This document shows, piece by piece, positions 22,249 to 33,188 of a stretch of 64,000 bases of DNA; position 1 is the stretch's first letter, and the number at the start of each line of letters is the position of its first letter. Origin of the DNA: Puccinia triticina. Taxonomy: Eukaryota; Basidiomycota; Pucciniomycetes; Pucciniales; Pucciniaceae. Position numbers and translations under genes: made by a program. Under the pieces are notes generated by a model, which was given only the letters and a program-made list of their open reading frames with translations, ran no database searches and was not told the origin of the DNA. The stretch spans positions 310,001-374,000 of the forward strand of contig NC_070572.1 of NCBI RefSeq assembly GCF_026914185.1, written 5' to 3'.

Positions 22249-25200
22249 ATGAATAGGGCACAACAGGACATTGAAATAGATAGGATCTGTTTACGGGACG
22301 AAGGAGTCCCTGAGGAAGAAATTGAAAGGATCTTACAGGAAAGATACCCCCAGAACCCCCCCATCCCGACCGATATGGCAGCAAATCCCAATGATGCGCT
22401 CGCTACCCTCCAACGCCAAATGGCCGATATGACGGCCGAGTTGAACCGTCTGAAAGCGGCCCCGCCCCACATCCACGACCCGGTAACTGCTGCTGTTCGT
22501 GCCCAAGAACACCGTCAGGAAGTCATCCTTAGCAGTTTCTTGAAGTCCCCACTTAAGCTACACCGCGAAGTAAACCCAGATCATGTCGTTCTATCTTACA
22601 ACTCGGCTAACTATTCGCAATGGGTTGAATCAATCGAGGCGACACTTCAATATGCATTCTCTGTTACCGAGCCTATGATTGCGAAGACGAACACCTTCAC
22701 TGATCTGGCGACCGAATATAACCATGCGATCGCCAGCTTGATGAAGAACACGATCGACAAGTCGCTGCTGGGAATCGTCAAAGCCGCGGGCCACAAAACC
22801 GCCAAGACAATCTTCGAGGCGTTGAAACTTAAGTGTGAACGATCAGACCGCCGACACAAAATCGATCTGATGACGACGCTTTTGGAGTTGGCTAACGATA
22901 CCGGCCTAGCGAATGAGGTGACGATGTCGCGGTGGGCTAAAGTCATGAGCGAGCTGGAGCAATCAAAACTCACCCTTAATGAGGCCGTCGGGATCATGCT
23001 TCAAATGACCTTCAAACCTGTCACCGGTGCCGCATTGACAAAGTTCGAATTTACGGTCGACCAAAACCTCAATGACAAGAAGGATCCTTCCTTCGCCGAT
23101 GTTGCCACGGTGATCCAGTCTGCGACCGGCAAAGTTAGCAAGAAAGATGTGGATAGCATGGCGATGGATATTGACCGGATTCAGGCTTTGCATCAGGGAA
23201 ACAGAGGCAAATACGTTGCTCCTCAACGACGTACCTCGGATGATAAATCCTCGAAACTCAGTCACCCGCGCTTTGCGGTCGAACGGGCCGAGTACTACAA
23301 GGGAAAGGGCCAAACCGAGTCGCAAATACAACGTCACGGTTTCGATTGCGCGTACTGCTCAAAGTATGGACATTGGTTCGCCGATTGTTCTGAATATTGG
23401 AAGGCGGTTGCGATGAAGGAAATCAAACCTCCACCACCGGATTTTGACTCGAAAGATTCGAAATACATACCGCCGCGACGTTCAGAACACCACGTCCGCA
23501 AAGTGGCGTTCCCAAACCTGACCGAAGGCGTTCTTCTGGACTCTGGGGCTTCTGCTCATGTGAGTGGGAAATCCAGTCTCTTCGAGCCGACTCGCAAGCT
23601 GACGACTCCACGTACGTTTTATCTTGCTGTCACCGACTGCAACGTTACGGTATCCGACGTCGGTAGGGTAACGATTCCGACGCCAGCGGGGAAGATCACG
23701 ATTGAGGATGTCTACTTCGTTCCTGGTGTAGACGGTGTCATCCTGTCGACGGGTAGATTGATTGCGTCAGGCTGGAAGCTAGAATACAGGGGAACAGAAG
23801 CAACTTTATTAGATCCGTGTAATAACCGCTACCCCACCATCTTTCACAACTACTGCTGGTCTTTAGAGACTGTTCCGGATTCCATTAAAGCCAATAAAAT
23901 CTCGCAATTACCTTCTTTCAACCCGTATATATGGCATGTCCGCCTAGGCCATGCGTCCGATGAAGTCGTCAAACAATACCTGAGAAACAACTACCCTGAA
24001 GTTAAAATTAAGTGGTCAGCTTTTTTTTGTGACCGGTGCGCGAAGTCTAAAAGCACGAACCGAAAGTCGATGGGTGTTGAGTCAAAGATTGTCCGTGAGA
24101 AGCCCCTAGATCTCATGGTCTCAGATGTCGCAGGCCCATTTGAGACGGACCTACACGGTATGCGTTACAGTATTACTCTCCGGGATCACGCAAGTACGTT
24201 TTCGTTCGTCGGAGCAATCGAGAAAAAGTCGGACGTCCCGGACAAGATCATGTCGTGGATTGCGCATGTGAAGAACTACTTTGGAAGATACCCTGTTCAT
24301 GTTCGTTGCGACAACGCCCCGGAATATGTTCAAAGTCTCCGTAAGCGTCTTGATGAAATCGGAGTGAAGACTGCCCCGAGTGCCCCGTATACGCCCCAAC
24401 AGAATGGTGAAGCTGAGCGGCTCAACAGAACGATCGGCGATATGGCGAGAACCATGTTGCATGAGAGCGGGCTTCCTCGACGGTTCTGGAGCTATGCATG
24501 GTCGACCGCTGGGCATATACACAATAGGTTGCCCAACTCGAGGTCAGGAGGAAAATGCCCCGTAGAACTCTTCTATGGAATAAGGCCGAACCCGGATGTT
24601 CTGTACCCGTTCGGAGCGAAGGCCATCATTCACATCCCCAATGAGCGAAGAAAGAAGCTGGACGAGCGAGCCCAGGATGCCGTCTTGATTGGATACCCGG
24701 ATGCTGGAGCGGGGTGGCTGTTTTTCTCGCCGAGGGAGCGTCGCGCAATCCATTCGACTGCAGCAGTGTTCCCAGATTTTCAGAATCTGCCGGTAAAGAA
24801 GGAAGTAAAGAAATCAGATCTTGATTTTGTACTGAACCAGATAATGCTGAAACTCGGTGAAGAAAGGACGGACCTCATTGCGGCAGAAGAATCAAAGCAA
24901 CTGCAAGATTTGACTGTTGGACCGGAGATCGACTTACCGAAGACAATCAAGATGGCGTTAAGCGGCTTGGATGCGAATTCGTGGAGAAAGGCGGCGGACT
25001 ACGAGATGGAGAAATTCGGGGAGCTGGACGTGTGGGAGGCTGTTGATCCGTTCAAGGGAATGAAGGTGCTGGGAGCTTGTTGGGTCTTCTCACTCAAGCG
25101 ACGGCCGGATGGATCGATCGAGAAGTTTCGGGCGCGGTACGTGGCGAAGGGCTTCAATCAACAGATTGGGGTCGACTGTAATGAAACCTATGCGCCGACT

Positions 25201-26442
25201 GCTTCACTGAATACGTTGCGCTTGCTTATCTCCATGGCAAACAAGTTCGGATTACCATCGGCCACGTTCGATGTCAGTTCAGCGTATTTGTACAGCCCGA
25301 TCGAGGAAGACGTTTACGTGCAGCCACCTGTCGAGATTTTGCCCGCCCTGAAAGGAAAAGTCATGAAACTCAAGAAAGCACTCTACGGGACCAAACAGGC
25401 CGCAAGGTGCTGGTGGAAATTTTTCAAACAAACCGTAGAAAAGTTGGGTTTCGAAGCGAGTGAAATAGAACCATCACTTTACCTTTTCCGGAAGGGTGCT
25501 GGTTTTGTCATCATATGGCTTCATGTTGACGACGGTTTCGCGCTGGCGTCGGACAATTTCCTCTTGAACCAGTTGCGGGACGGGATGACCAAAGACCTAG
25601 AAATAAAATGGTCTGCGAAAGTTGAGCGCCTGGTTGGAATCAACATCGAACAGAAGTCAAACGGCGTTTTCTTGGATCAGAGTTTGATGGCGCAGAAGAT
25701 TGTTGAAAAATACAAACGGAATGCTCACCTGAAGACGAGTCCTTTACCCGATGACGCCCTGGAAATTTCAACGGCGGAACCTATCGACCCGACTGAGTTT
25801 CGCTCAGTCATTGGCTCCCTGGTGTATTTATCTAGTGGCACTCGCCCTGATATTTCGTATGCGGTCAACTTGCTGGCACGTTTTTGTTTGAATCCCGGAG
25901 AAATGCACTGGAAGGCGCTCGATTGTTTGATTGGATATGTGCGGAGGACGATCGGAAAGCGGCTGGCGTACAGAGGAAGTGGCGATGGACTCCAGTTGTG
26001 GACGGATGCGAATTGGGGGGGGGAACACGAGCGATCGACAACGGGGTATGCGTTGACTTTTTGTGGTGATGTCATCGCATGGGGTTCTCGGCGGCAAACA
26101 GTAGTGGCCTTATCTACGTGTGCCGCAGAGTATGTTGCTCTCTCAGAAGGATCACAGCAGCTTGCGCATCTGATGAATATCCTTGAAGATCTCGATCAAC
26201 ACCCGCAGATTTCAATACATGTCGACAATGAAGCGGCTATATTGATTGCAACGGATAATACATCAAAGAAGAAGACGAAATATCTACAACGAGCCTTTTA
26301 TTTCGTGAATGATCTTATCAGAGCAAATGACATCAAACTCGAATGGACCAGCACAGTAAACCAGTTGGCAGACGTATTCACAAAAAAACTTGGCGCGACG
26401 AAGATGGTGGATGCGGGCAACAAATTGGGTTTGGTCGGGTAA
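22249..26442 (+). CDS. Ty1/copia gag-pol polyprotein, intact
   Basis: A single uninterrupted frame of 1,397 codons supplying all retrotransposition functions. In order: gag; CCHC knuckle CAYCSKYGHWFADC at about residue 366; aspartic protease LLDSGAS at about 430; GAG-pre-integrase WHVRLGH at about 561; integrase with HHCC finger and D-D-E (DVAGP about 625, RCDNAPEY about 687, NGEAERLN about 721); reverse transcriptase from about 930 with the YVDD box as HVDD near 1092; RNase H with WTDANWGG near 1251. Domain order IN-RT-RH defines copia. Gag and pol share one frame, so a protein ratio control must be post-translational or by splicing. Near-identical LTRs and no stops suggest it may still be active. 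Confidence 0.95.
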   Translation: MNRAQQDIEIDRICLRDEGVPEEEIERILQERYPQNPPIPTDMAANPNDALATLQRQMADMTAELNRLKAAPPHIHDPVTAAVRAQEHRQEVILSSFLKSPLKLHREVNPDHVVLSYNSANYSQWVESIEATLQYAFSVTEPMIAKTNTFTDLATEYNHAIASLMKNTIDKSLLGIVKAAGHKTAKTIFEALKLKCERSDRRHKIDLMTTLLELANDTGLANEVTMSRWAKVMSELEQSKLTLNEAVGIMLQMTFKPVTGAALTKFEFTVDQNLNDKKDPSFADVATVIQSATGKVSKKDVDSMAMDIDRIQALHQGNRGKYVAPQRRTSDDKSSKLSHPRFAVERAEYYKGKGQTESQIQRHGFDCAYCSKYGHWFADCSEYWKAVAMKEIKPPPPDFDSKDSKYIPPRRSEHHVRKVAFPNLTEGVLLDSGASAHVSGKSSLFEPTRKLTTPRTFYLAVTDCNVTVSDVGRVTIPTPAGKITIEDVYFVPGVDGVILSTGRLIASGWKLEYRGTEATLLDPCNNRYPTIFHNYCWSLETVPDSIKANKISQLPSFNPYIWHVRLGHASDEVVKQYLRNNYPEVKIKWSAFFCDRCAKSKSTNRKSMGVESKIVREKPLDLMVSDVAGPFETDLHGMRYSITLRDHASTFSFVGAIEKKSDVPDKIMSWIAHVKNYFGRYPVHVRCDNAPEYVQSLRKRLDEIGVKTAPSAPYTPQQNGEAERLNRTIGDMARTMLHESGLPRRFWSYAWSTAGHIHNRLPNSRSGGKCPVELFYGIRPNPDVLYPFGAKAIIHIPNERRKKLDERAQDAVLIGYPDAGAGWLFFSPRERRAIHSTAAVFPDFQNLPVKKEVKKSDLDFVLNQIMLKLGEERTDLIAAEESKQLQDLTVGPEIDLPKTIKMALSGLDANSWRKAADYEMEKFGELDVWEAVDPFKGMKVLGACWVFSLKRRPDGSIEKFRARYVAKGFNQQIGVDCNETYAPTASLNTLRLLISMANKFGLPSATFDVSSAYLYSPIEEDVYVQPPVEILPALKGKVMKLKKALYGTKQAARCWWKFFKQTVEKLGFEASEIEPSLYLFRKGAGFVIIWLHVDDGFALASDNFLLNQLRDGMTKDLEIKWSAKVERLVGINIEQKSNGVFLDQSLMAQKIVEKYKRNAHLKTSPLPDDALEISTAEPIDPTEFRSVIGSLVYLSSGTRPDISYAVNLLARFCLNPGEMHWKALDCLIGYVRRTIGKRLAYRGSGDGLQLWTDANWGGEHERSTTGYALTFCGDVIAWGSRRQTVVALSTCAAEYVALSEGSQQLAHLMNILEDLDQHPQISIHVDNEAAILIATDNTSKKKTKYLQRAFYFVNDLIRANDIKLEWTSTVNQLADVFTKKLGATKMVDAGNKLGLVG

Positions 26443-26455
26443 TTTGTGCAGGCGT

Positions 26456-26464
26456 GGGAGGGGG
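26456..26464 (+). other. Polypurine tract of copia element
   Basis: GGGAGGGGG sits immediately upstream of the 3' LTR, the expected primer site for plus-strand synthesis. Confidence 0.75.
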
Positions 26465-26802
26465 TGTTAGAGTAGCCATGCACTTATGCACAAATTATGG
26501 CTTAGCAACTATGTACTTACTCACCATGTACATAGTTTCTAACCTAGTCGGTGACAGGTACCAAACCTAAACTGTCACCGACGCGCGCCTACAGTTCCGG
26601 TTCTCACCTGCCCGGGCTCTCCTCTTTTCCTCACCGAGATTGGAGACCCCGGGACCGACACGTGAGACCTGACCCGCCGCCGGACTGTATCGCGCAGGTT
26701 AGTCAACTCATTAGCAATGTAACCGAGATTGGAGACCCCGGGACCGACACGTGAGAGCTGACCCGCCGCCGGACTGTATCGCGCAGATTCCGTGCCTTCA
26801 TA
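26465..26802 (+). mobile_element. 3' LTR of young Ty1/copia element
   Basis: 338 bp, same boundaries as the 5' LTR, followed by the GAAGG target duplication (26803-26807). The pair with matching 5-bp duplications delimits an element of 4,966 bp (21837-26802). Confidence 0.9.
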
Positions 26803-26807
26803 GAAGG

Positions 26808-27399
26808 GAGATCCGAACCATTTGTTATGTGGAGTATCCCATTTTAGCTTGCGCATCGGTGTGATATTCTCCAGAAGAACCGCCGTTGAAACCGCTTCTG
26901 CCCAGTATTCAGAAGGCAGGTTCGCTTGTTTGAGCATGCATCTAGCCTTTTCCGATGTGGATCGATTTCCTCTCTCAGCCACGGAGTTTTGTTGAGGAGT
27001 ATACGGAGCGGTAACTTGAACAGCGATCCCTTTTTCTTTGAGGAAGTCAAGAAATTCATTTGAGTTGAATTCTCCACCTCCATCAAAAATGACAGTTTTA
27101 ATGTTGGCGGAATGATGATTTGTGACTTCATTGTAATATTGCAAAAAGAAAGAAAATGTTTCGGATTTCTTAGACAATAGATACACGTGACGGTACCGAG
27201 TGAAGTAGTCTGTGATTTTGAAATAATACTCCTTTCCTCCGAAGGATCTTGGATTGGTTCGACTGTAGAGGGAATTTCTCAAAATTGAAGCCCATGGTAC
27301 GGGCCCCAACAAATGGCCCGCGAGGTGTTTTTGACCTCCAGCGGAGCCTCTACAGGAGCTGACAATCACCACGGGTGTGGACCAAAGCGAAGTTAACAC
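26808..27399 (-). pseudogene. Older copia integrase core fragment
   Basis: The minus strand encodes an integrase core: KITDYFTRYRHVYLLSKK, a DGGGEF block in place of the usual DNGGEF, then PYTPQQNSVAERGNRS with the catalytic Glu. The frame is interrupted at 26807 by the young element and resumes at 21831. Sequence upstream of about 27300 is not recognisable as gag, so this is a relic. Confidence 0.75.
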
Positions 27400-27969
27400 A
27401 ATCTATTCATATTGAACATTTACTGTGACATACTGCTCCCCACCTATGTTAATTTTGGATTTGAAAGTGGATCACAGGTGCAGTTGAGGAAATATAGCTT
27501 GTCATCTCATATCCCAACCACACAGGAAAGTAAACTGCAGGGGAGGATTGCAAGTTTGAATGGGTGGTTGGAACACCTGAAATATTGGGGGTATCTTGGG
27601 GGTTTTTGAGGTGGGTTTGGTGAGGTTGGCGGAGAAGGCAATTGTGAGCTAGCAGAGGTTGAGTGGCCTTGGGCCCTGCAGCGGCGAAGCCGCCTTGTAG
27701 TAGTCTTTGTATAACGAACTCAGCGGAGTCGGGGGGACCAGTCCTACGCAACTACATAAAAATCTTTCCTTCAAGGATGGTGCACATCAGGTTTGATCGG
27801 CTCCATGTTTGAGAATGATCCAGGCATCATCGCCACCGCCATACCCACTTTCAAGTAAAGTGCGTACTTACATACATCTCTCGCTCAATCGCATGAAAGC
27901 GGTGTTCCCATTGAGCGGGAATCTCAGATTTCTCATTCTCCATCTGACCAAAAAACTCACAAGACCAAC
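27400..27969. other. Upstream region of secreted-protein gene
   Basis: No separate gene seen. From about 27715 the sequence resembles the upstream region of the paralogue at 37030 (from about 36835), including ACATAAAAA (about 27754) versus GCATAAAAA, a possible TATA-like element kept in both. Confidence 0.45.
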
Positions 27970-29415
27970 ATGCACTACACCATTGCTAAGTGCTTGCCTT
28001 TAGTGTTCTATTGCATCGCAGAAAGCGCCCTGATGACACTGCCAGAGAAAGAGAAATTTGATCTTGACTTGAACAATGAGCCGACGGAGGAATTTTCCAA
28101 TGTGTTGGTATTCTCCATGTTTTCAGAGCCTTCATTTTCTGCTTCCCAAGCTACTACTGTAAAAAGAGAACCGGCGGACCCTTGTTACACAGGTTGCGTC
28201 CAAGATTCCTCTTGTACTATCCCTAATTTAAATGGTGTTTGCAAGCGGAAAAGTGACTTCATGGATGTCAAACCAATAACCAAGAAGTTAGACCATGAAT
28301 CAAAGGCACAACTGAATTTTCCAGAGAAGGACAGCAATGCTTGCAAGAAACTGAAAGTCAAAGGAAAATTCTTATTGCCAGATCAATCCCAATCACAAAA
28401 AATCAAAAAAGAACACACTGAATTATCAAAAGGCACTTTCAATGTTCAAGCAGACCATGATATTGGAGTAGAAAAAATTCAGAAAAAGGCTCAAGTCTTT
28501 GATGTTTCTGACTGGATTTTTTACATGATGGATCCAAAGTTGGAATTAAACCAAGAAATTCCTAGAAAGTTTGACCCTATAAAAAAGCTATCAAACTTCC
28601 TGAGTAGCTTGAAAGAAGAGAAACCCTCTGCTGGGGGTTTTTCTTTCATTTCAAGAGAAAAAGATGTAAATGCCTTTCCCAGATATCATGGAAAAAAATC
28701 TGAACTTCCCTATCCAAAATTCATCAATAAAAGGCAAAAAGAAAAAGAAACCCTTGGAATAATACTGAGAATCTCTGATGAAAAATTGGAACTTGAGAAT
28801 TATTTTGATTTTTTTGAAGAGATTCAAGATAGATTGGTATCAAAGTTTGAAGTCAACCCCACCCCATCTGTCAAAAAATCTGGAAGCAAGCTCCAATTGG
28901 TTCTAGCCCAAGCAAGGATTAGATATATGAAGAAAATAATTAAAACAACAACAACATTGATAGTTTTGTATCTTTCACTCTTTGGTGAGCATGAGGGGGG
29001 CAAGCTGACAGAAACAGGCCTTAGCAACATCATGGATTTCTTTAAATCTTTCTGGACAAAAATTGAAAATGGTAAAGGTTTAGAATCCAAGGACAAGAAT
29101 GACTTTGAAATGAAATTGCATGATTTGGTGAACTGCCAATCAATAAAAAACTTCAAGACAAACAACATGAGTACTTCAAGTACCCTTTTAGGAATGCCTT
29201 GGAGGATTGTTGGACATTGGTCGGAGATAAAGAGAGGAAGAGCATCACTTACAAATGCTGTTAAGAAATGTAACTCAAAAAGATTAGAATACCATCTAGA
29301 TTTGGTTGAGATGATCAACAAAATCATTTTCTATTTAAATTATCAATACATTTCCAATAGATACAGAAAAAATGAAAAGCATCAAATTGAAGCCATTCAA
29401 GAAGAAGGGGGATGA
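27970..29415 (+). CDS. Probable secreted protein, repeated family, unknown function
   Basis: One 481-codon exon. I do not recognise the family. Residues 1-20 have a short basic start and hydrophobic stretch (LPLVFYCIA) compatible with a signal peptide. The putative mature start carries FDLDLNNEP, which contains DLNxxP, the pattern of plant EAR repressor motifs, at residues 33-38. A four-Cys segment (DPCYTGCV to VCKRK) follows near 75-98, then a lysine-rich middle. A helical C-terminal half includes a LYLSLFGEHEGG block that is also conserved in the copy at 57.5-58.0 kb. A second copy, split by the giant transposon, lies at 37030 and 57238. Conserved upstream sequence suggests whole-gene duplication. 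It could be a host-directed secreted protein or a repeat-borne gene. Function unproven. Confidence 0.65.
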   Translation: MHYTIAKCLPLVFYCIAESALMTLPEKEKFDLDLNNEPTEEFSNVLVFSMFSEPSFSASQATTVKREPADPCYTGCVQDSSCTIPNLNGVCKRKSDFMDVKPITKKLDHESKAQLNFPEKDSNACKKLKVKGKFLLPDQSQSQKIKKEHTELSKGTFNVQADHDIGVEKIQKKAQVFDVSDWIFYMMDPKLELNQEIPRKFDPIKKLSNFLSSLKEEKPSAGGFSFISREKDVNAFPRYHGKKSELPYPKFINKRQKEKETLGIILRISDEKLELENYFDFFEEIQDRLVSKFEVNPTPSVKKSGSKLQLVLAQARIRYMKKIIKTTTTLIVLYLSLFGEHEGGKLTETGLSNIMDFFKSFWTKIENGKGLESKDKNDFEMKLHDLVNCQSIKNFKTNNMSTSSTLLGMPWRIVGHWSEIKRGRASLTNAVKKCNSKRLEYHLDLVEMINKIIFYLNYQYISNRYRKNEKHQIEAIQEEGG

Positions 29416-29788
29416 GAGTTCTGAAACTTCTGTTTAAATTTTTGGGCTGTCTTTATTTTTCAAATCACACACCCTGGATGCTTTTGATAGTTGGAATATT
29501 GGTAAAGTATCAGTGGAGGCTATAATAGCTTGCTTCCATACTGTTAGAAAGCTATTTATTCTAGACAGTTACCCTTCTACCTCCTGTCTAAATCTTTTTG
29601 TATGGACTCAATGGAGTCATTCTATGAGGGAGGTTAACTTACAGGGGCCCTTTTGGATACTGTATTTTTTTAGTTATCCAAGTTAGCCATTTGAGTAAAT
29701 TAACTTTTTTAATTTGGATTTACTTTGCGCACAGAGGGAAACTTTTTGCGCACAGGAATTTCTGTTGACTTGATGTTGCTTGACGTCG
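29416..29788. other. Gene-free AT-rich stretch
   Basis: 3' flank of the preceding gene. No repeat or frame of note until the C tract. Confidence 0.35.

Positions 29789-29819
<31 letters not shown>
29789..29819 (+). repeat. 31-nt poly-C tract
   Basis: Uninterrupted C from 29789 to 29819. It directly abuts TAACTTAACACAAG, the end sequence of the 497-1110 MITE family, so a truncated relative of that family may begin here. Tract length is likely to be unreliable in assemblies. Confidence 0.8.
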
Positions 29820-29822
<3 letters not shown>

Positions 29823-30542
29823 CTTAACACAAGTTCCTTGCTTTGGAGGGCCCAGGCGGAGCCTGAGCTGGCGCAAAGTGCAAGCCTAAAAAGGAGGGAC
29901 TTGGGATTTATGTCAATACTAGAGTATAAGGCGGCACTTCCAGGGGCACAGCCTTATTTTATCAGCTGTATCACAGCTGTTCCACCCATTGAAAGTGCTT
30001 GTTTACTGCCATTGGTGATTCTGTGTGGCATGGGTTCTATCTGATGCAAGGTTCTGGATCACATGCATCTACTCTTCTCAAAACTGATCATCCTGTGGAC
30101 ATTGGTACTCAAAATACCTTCATGAGAGCTGTAATGCAGAATTTCAATTGAAATATTACAATTCATGTGTGGTTTAAAACCTCTGTGTACATTCAATCTT
30201 GTTATGGTCAGGTCTGTGGAGAGGAACACGTGATCTTGGGTTTTGGGGTTCTGGGTTTCAGGGTCTTTGTATATGGTACATTGCCAATTTGCAGGATAAG
30301 GACTCCAGCCTCTAAAGCCATGAATCTGTGGTCCATGACATCATCATGGACATGTGTGTGTTAGCCATGTACATGAGAGACTGCACCAGGGAGTCCGTAC
30401 TACAGCTCACAAAAACTTCATTATATTTTGATCATTATCATCAAACTCTTATGGACTGGGTTTCTTTTCCTTGCTTTGGTTGGCAGCTTTGTGGCTTATG
30501 AAGAATTTCAACAATTCTTGCTTGCCATCTTGAGACCAATAA

Positions 30543-30691
30543 GGCCCCGTTTGGAGCTGATATATTGCGCGATATAATCTGGAAACTTGTGACATCTGAT
30601 CAAGTTTTGGCGGACCTGATCAGATGTCACATAGGATGTCATGCAAAAAAACTTATATATTGCCTGGATTATATCGGCTCCAAACGGGGCC
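30543..30691. mobile_element. 149-bp PIF/Harbinger-type MITE
   Basis: Inverted ends GGCCCCGTTTGGAGC with similarity extending into ATATA-rich sequence, flanked by TAA on both sides (30540-30542, 30692-30694). The terminal GGCCC..GTTTGG pattern and the 3-bp TAA/TTA target are typical of PIF/Harbinger. It also contains an internal ACATCTGATCA / TGATCAGATGT inverted repeat, so the whole element can fold. Confidence 0.8.
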
Positions 30692-30694
30692 TAA

Positions 30695-32085
30695 GTTTTT
30701 CAGGACTTTATGAACAAGTGCAATCTGTTTTTAACATTGGGTAAGAAATATACCACTTGCTTCTCCAGGAAGGAAGGGACTTGGGAGAGAAAAGTACAAA
30801 TTTGTGCTTCTGAAAATGAAGCACATCAAAACAATTTTTTTCTGCCTTGTAAAACTTGATGCCTTGAAGTTGATGTGACTCTCAGCATGTGCTCATGTAG
30901 CCAGAGTTTGCTTACATCTTTGAGGTCTCATTTTACAACATACACATTTCCATAATTCTTCTTGGGGACCCATGCCTGCATGTTACACAACATTTACTCC
31001 TTTCTTAATCAAATCAAATTTTTACTTTCCTTACACACAACATGTAACTGGTATTGCAGCTTTTGGCTACATGGCTAAGAAAAAAACGTATAACAACAGT
31101 AAGCTATTGGAAAGGATGTAAGAGATATAGGCTTGAAATGATGTGATCATCATTTCAGTTAGCAATGACAATACCAACCTGGTCAGTATTGTTGCCATTG
31201 TGCATGTCATTCAAGTGTTAGTTGCTTGATATTTTTCAATAATCTATTTTAAATTGACATAATGACCAGTAGCAGGATGAGGATTGAAGAAGAAAGTCAA
31301 ACTTAGCCATCACCCTTTACGTGCCTGTTGACTTGGTGAAATCAACAAAAAAACTCACGGCCTGGGCATTCATGGGGGCTTTGAAGTGAGGGAGAGTAAG
31401 GGGACACCTGTTTACATGTTTTGACAACATTGAATTGATTAGTAAGAGTCGCAGCCAAAGCGCCGCTGAGGGAGTTCGCAAAGAAGCTCTGGAGGGCAAG
31501 CTGGTGCACGCTGGCCCGATTATCATACTCTCTAAAGCTGACCCCTCTGCTGAGTTTCCGCCCGGCAGCCTTGAGACGGTTGAGGGAGTCAAATGGTGGT
31601 TGGATGAGGCCGAGCGTAGCATATTGAACGCAAGAATATAAACTACATGGTCTCAGTCCAGGATGGTGACCTTCGGGGTAGGCACAATTCCTCGCCACAG
31701 CGAGCCGATTCCCTTGAAGCGGGCACCAAGGTTGTGGCTGGGTTGTTCTTGTTTGAGAAGCGGTTGGAGGCTTGAATCCGAGCGCAATCTGGCTGCCATC
31801 CAGCACCCTGATCATCCATCAGGTCGTCAGTATGAACACTTGTCAGTTCTTATAACGCCTGGCTTGGCTTTTCATCTTGTATTCAGTTGGTCCGTGTGAA
31901 ATCTCTAAAGACCAAGCTGGTTGTCTGCCCATTGGGAGCAGAGTAGACAGCTTTCGATTAGGCTTTGGAGCATGAATACTCAGGCAAACAACAGATCTAT
32001 AGATGGCCGTTGAAGAGAACAGAGCAAGTGCGGCGGGGTCAATTATAAGTTTTAGAGAGAAAGAGCGGAGGGAGAAACAATTAAC
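30695..32085. other. Region without supported gene
   Basis: Short open frames on both strands around 31320-31900 show no domain. The sequence probably includes the 3' part of the hAT element whose coding relic ends near 32090, but I could not find its left terminal inverted repeat. Confidence 0.35.
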
Positions 32086-32577
32086 TCAGCAGCCAGGGGG
32101 TGGGCAAGAGCCAAGCAAGGAGGATTGCTGTTTGCAGAGGACGGCGCGCAGGTTGGATCGGAGTGGTAAATGAGCAACGAATGGAAGTGGGTGTAGAGCT
32201 TGAGCCGGTTTGAACCACGCGGCCGGGCCCTCCTGAGAAGATATCTGGTCAGCAGCACCAGCAGCAGGCCTTGCAATCTTTGGGAGGCCCGGTCCGCTGC
32301 TGCACACAATCTTCCCCTCTTTGACTGCTTGTAGTACTCGTCCTAGATCTCGAACAACATTGTATGCGTCTTGGTGTGTCAGCGAAGTGAGTATGTGTGG
32401 AGGTAGTTGGAGTCCACTTCTGAGGAGCCACCACAGGTTGCCAAAAAAGGGCTCAACGGAGGTTGGACTGAGACTGCTCCGTTGAGGACCAACTATAGAT
32501 TTGGATCTCAAAAAAACTCGCTCCGAGGGAGCGCTGGTGGCAGGGATGGCAAGATAAAATTTTGCCATTGCTGCAAG

Positions 32578-33188
32578 CAACAATGGGTCGCTACATTACG
32601 CTACATTATCTGGATCTCCCAGTAGCGTAATGATTTGAATGACTGCCCCGCTACATTACCGCTAACCGTAGCGGGGAATTTTTACCTTAAGCTGTAGCAT
32701 AATGTCAGGGGTCATTTTTACCCCTAGAAACCAGATAGCGCTGCATATATTGACCTAAGAAAGCGCATGAGTGCGCTTTCTTAACCCATTGTTGCTTGGA
32801 GAAACTGGAAGCTCCTGTGCTGTTGAGAGACTATTCTCTGCAGCTTTGGATGTATGTAGCAGCAACCAAGGCAGGCTGCTCCCGGCAACAATGTCTCAAG
32901 CCTTATGTGGCTTCGGGAGGAAATACCTCTGACGGGGGATTTCTCCAAGGCTGGGAAGGTTTTGAAGGCAATGCTGCCATCCAAAAAGAAATGAATTTCC
33001 ATTCTGTAATGTAATGCAAAAAAACCCCTTCCAATAGCGTAGTTTCAATGAAAAATCTTTAAAATTATGCACAGATAATGTAGTGCACAAAAATTACATG
33101 TAAGTACGTGTAAGGTAGTGGTAGCGACCTTAAAATCGCTACTTTACCATTACGCTACCGCTACGGGTAGCGTAGTCACCCATTGTTG
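32578..33188. mobile_element. TAGCG-rich MITE, copy 2, inside hAT relic
   Basis: Ends CAACAATGGGTCGC and CACCCATTGTTG, flanked by CTGCAAG (32571-32577, 33189-33195). Removing it with one duplication joins the hAT motif YPSLAA in frame to AMAKFYLAIP, which proves insertion into coding sequence. An internal ACCCATTGTTG at about 32785 suggests a composite or partly duplicated element. Confidence 0.85.

Noticed and set aside
31317..31815. Gene on either strand (157-codon minus, 68-codon plus frame)
   Set aside because: Neither has a recognisable domain, splice context or convincing composition; the two overlap each other.
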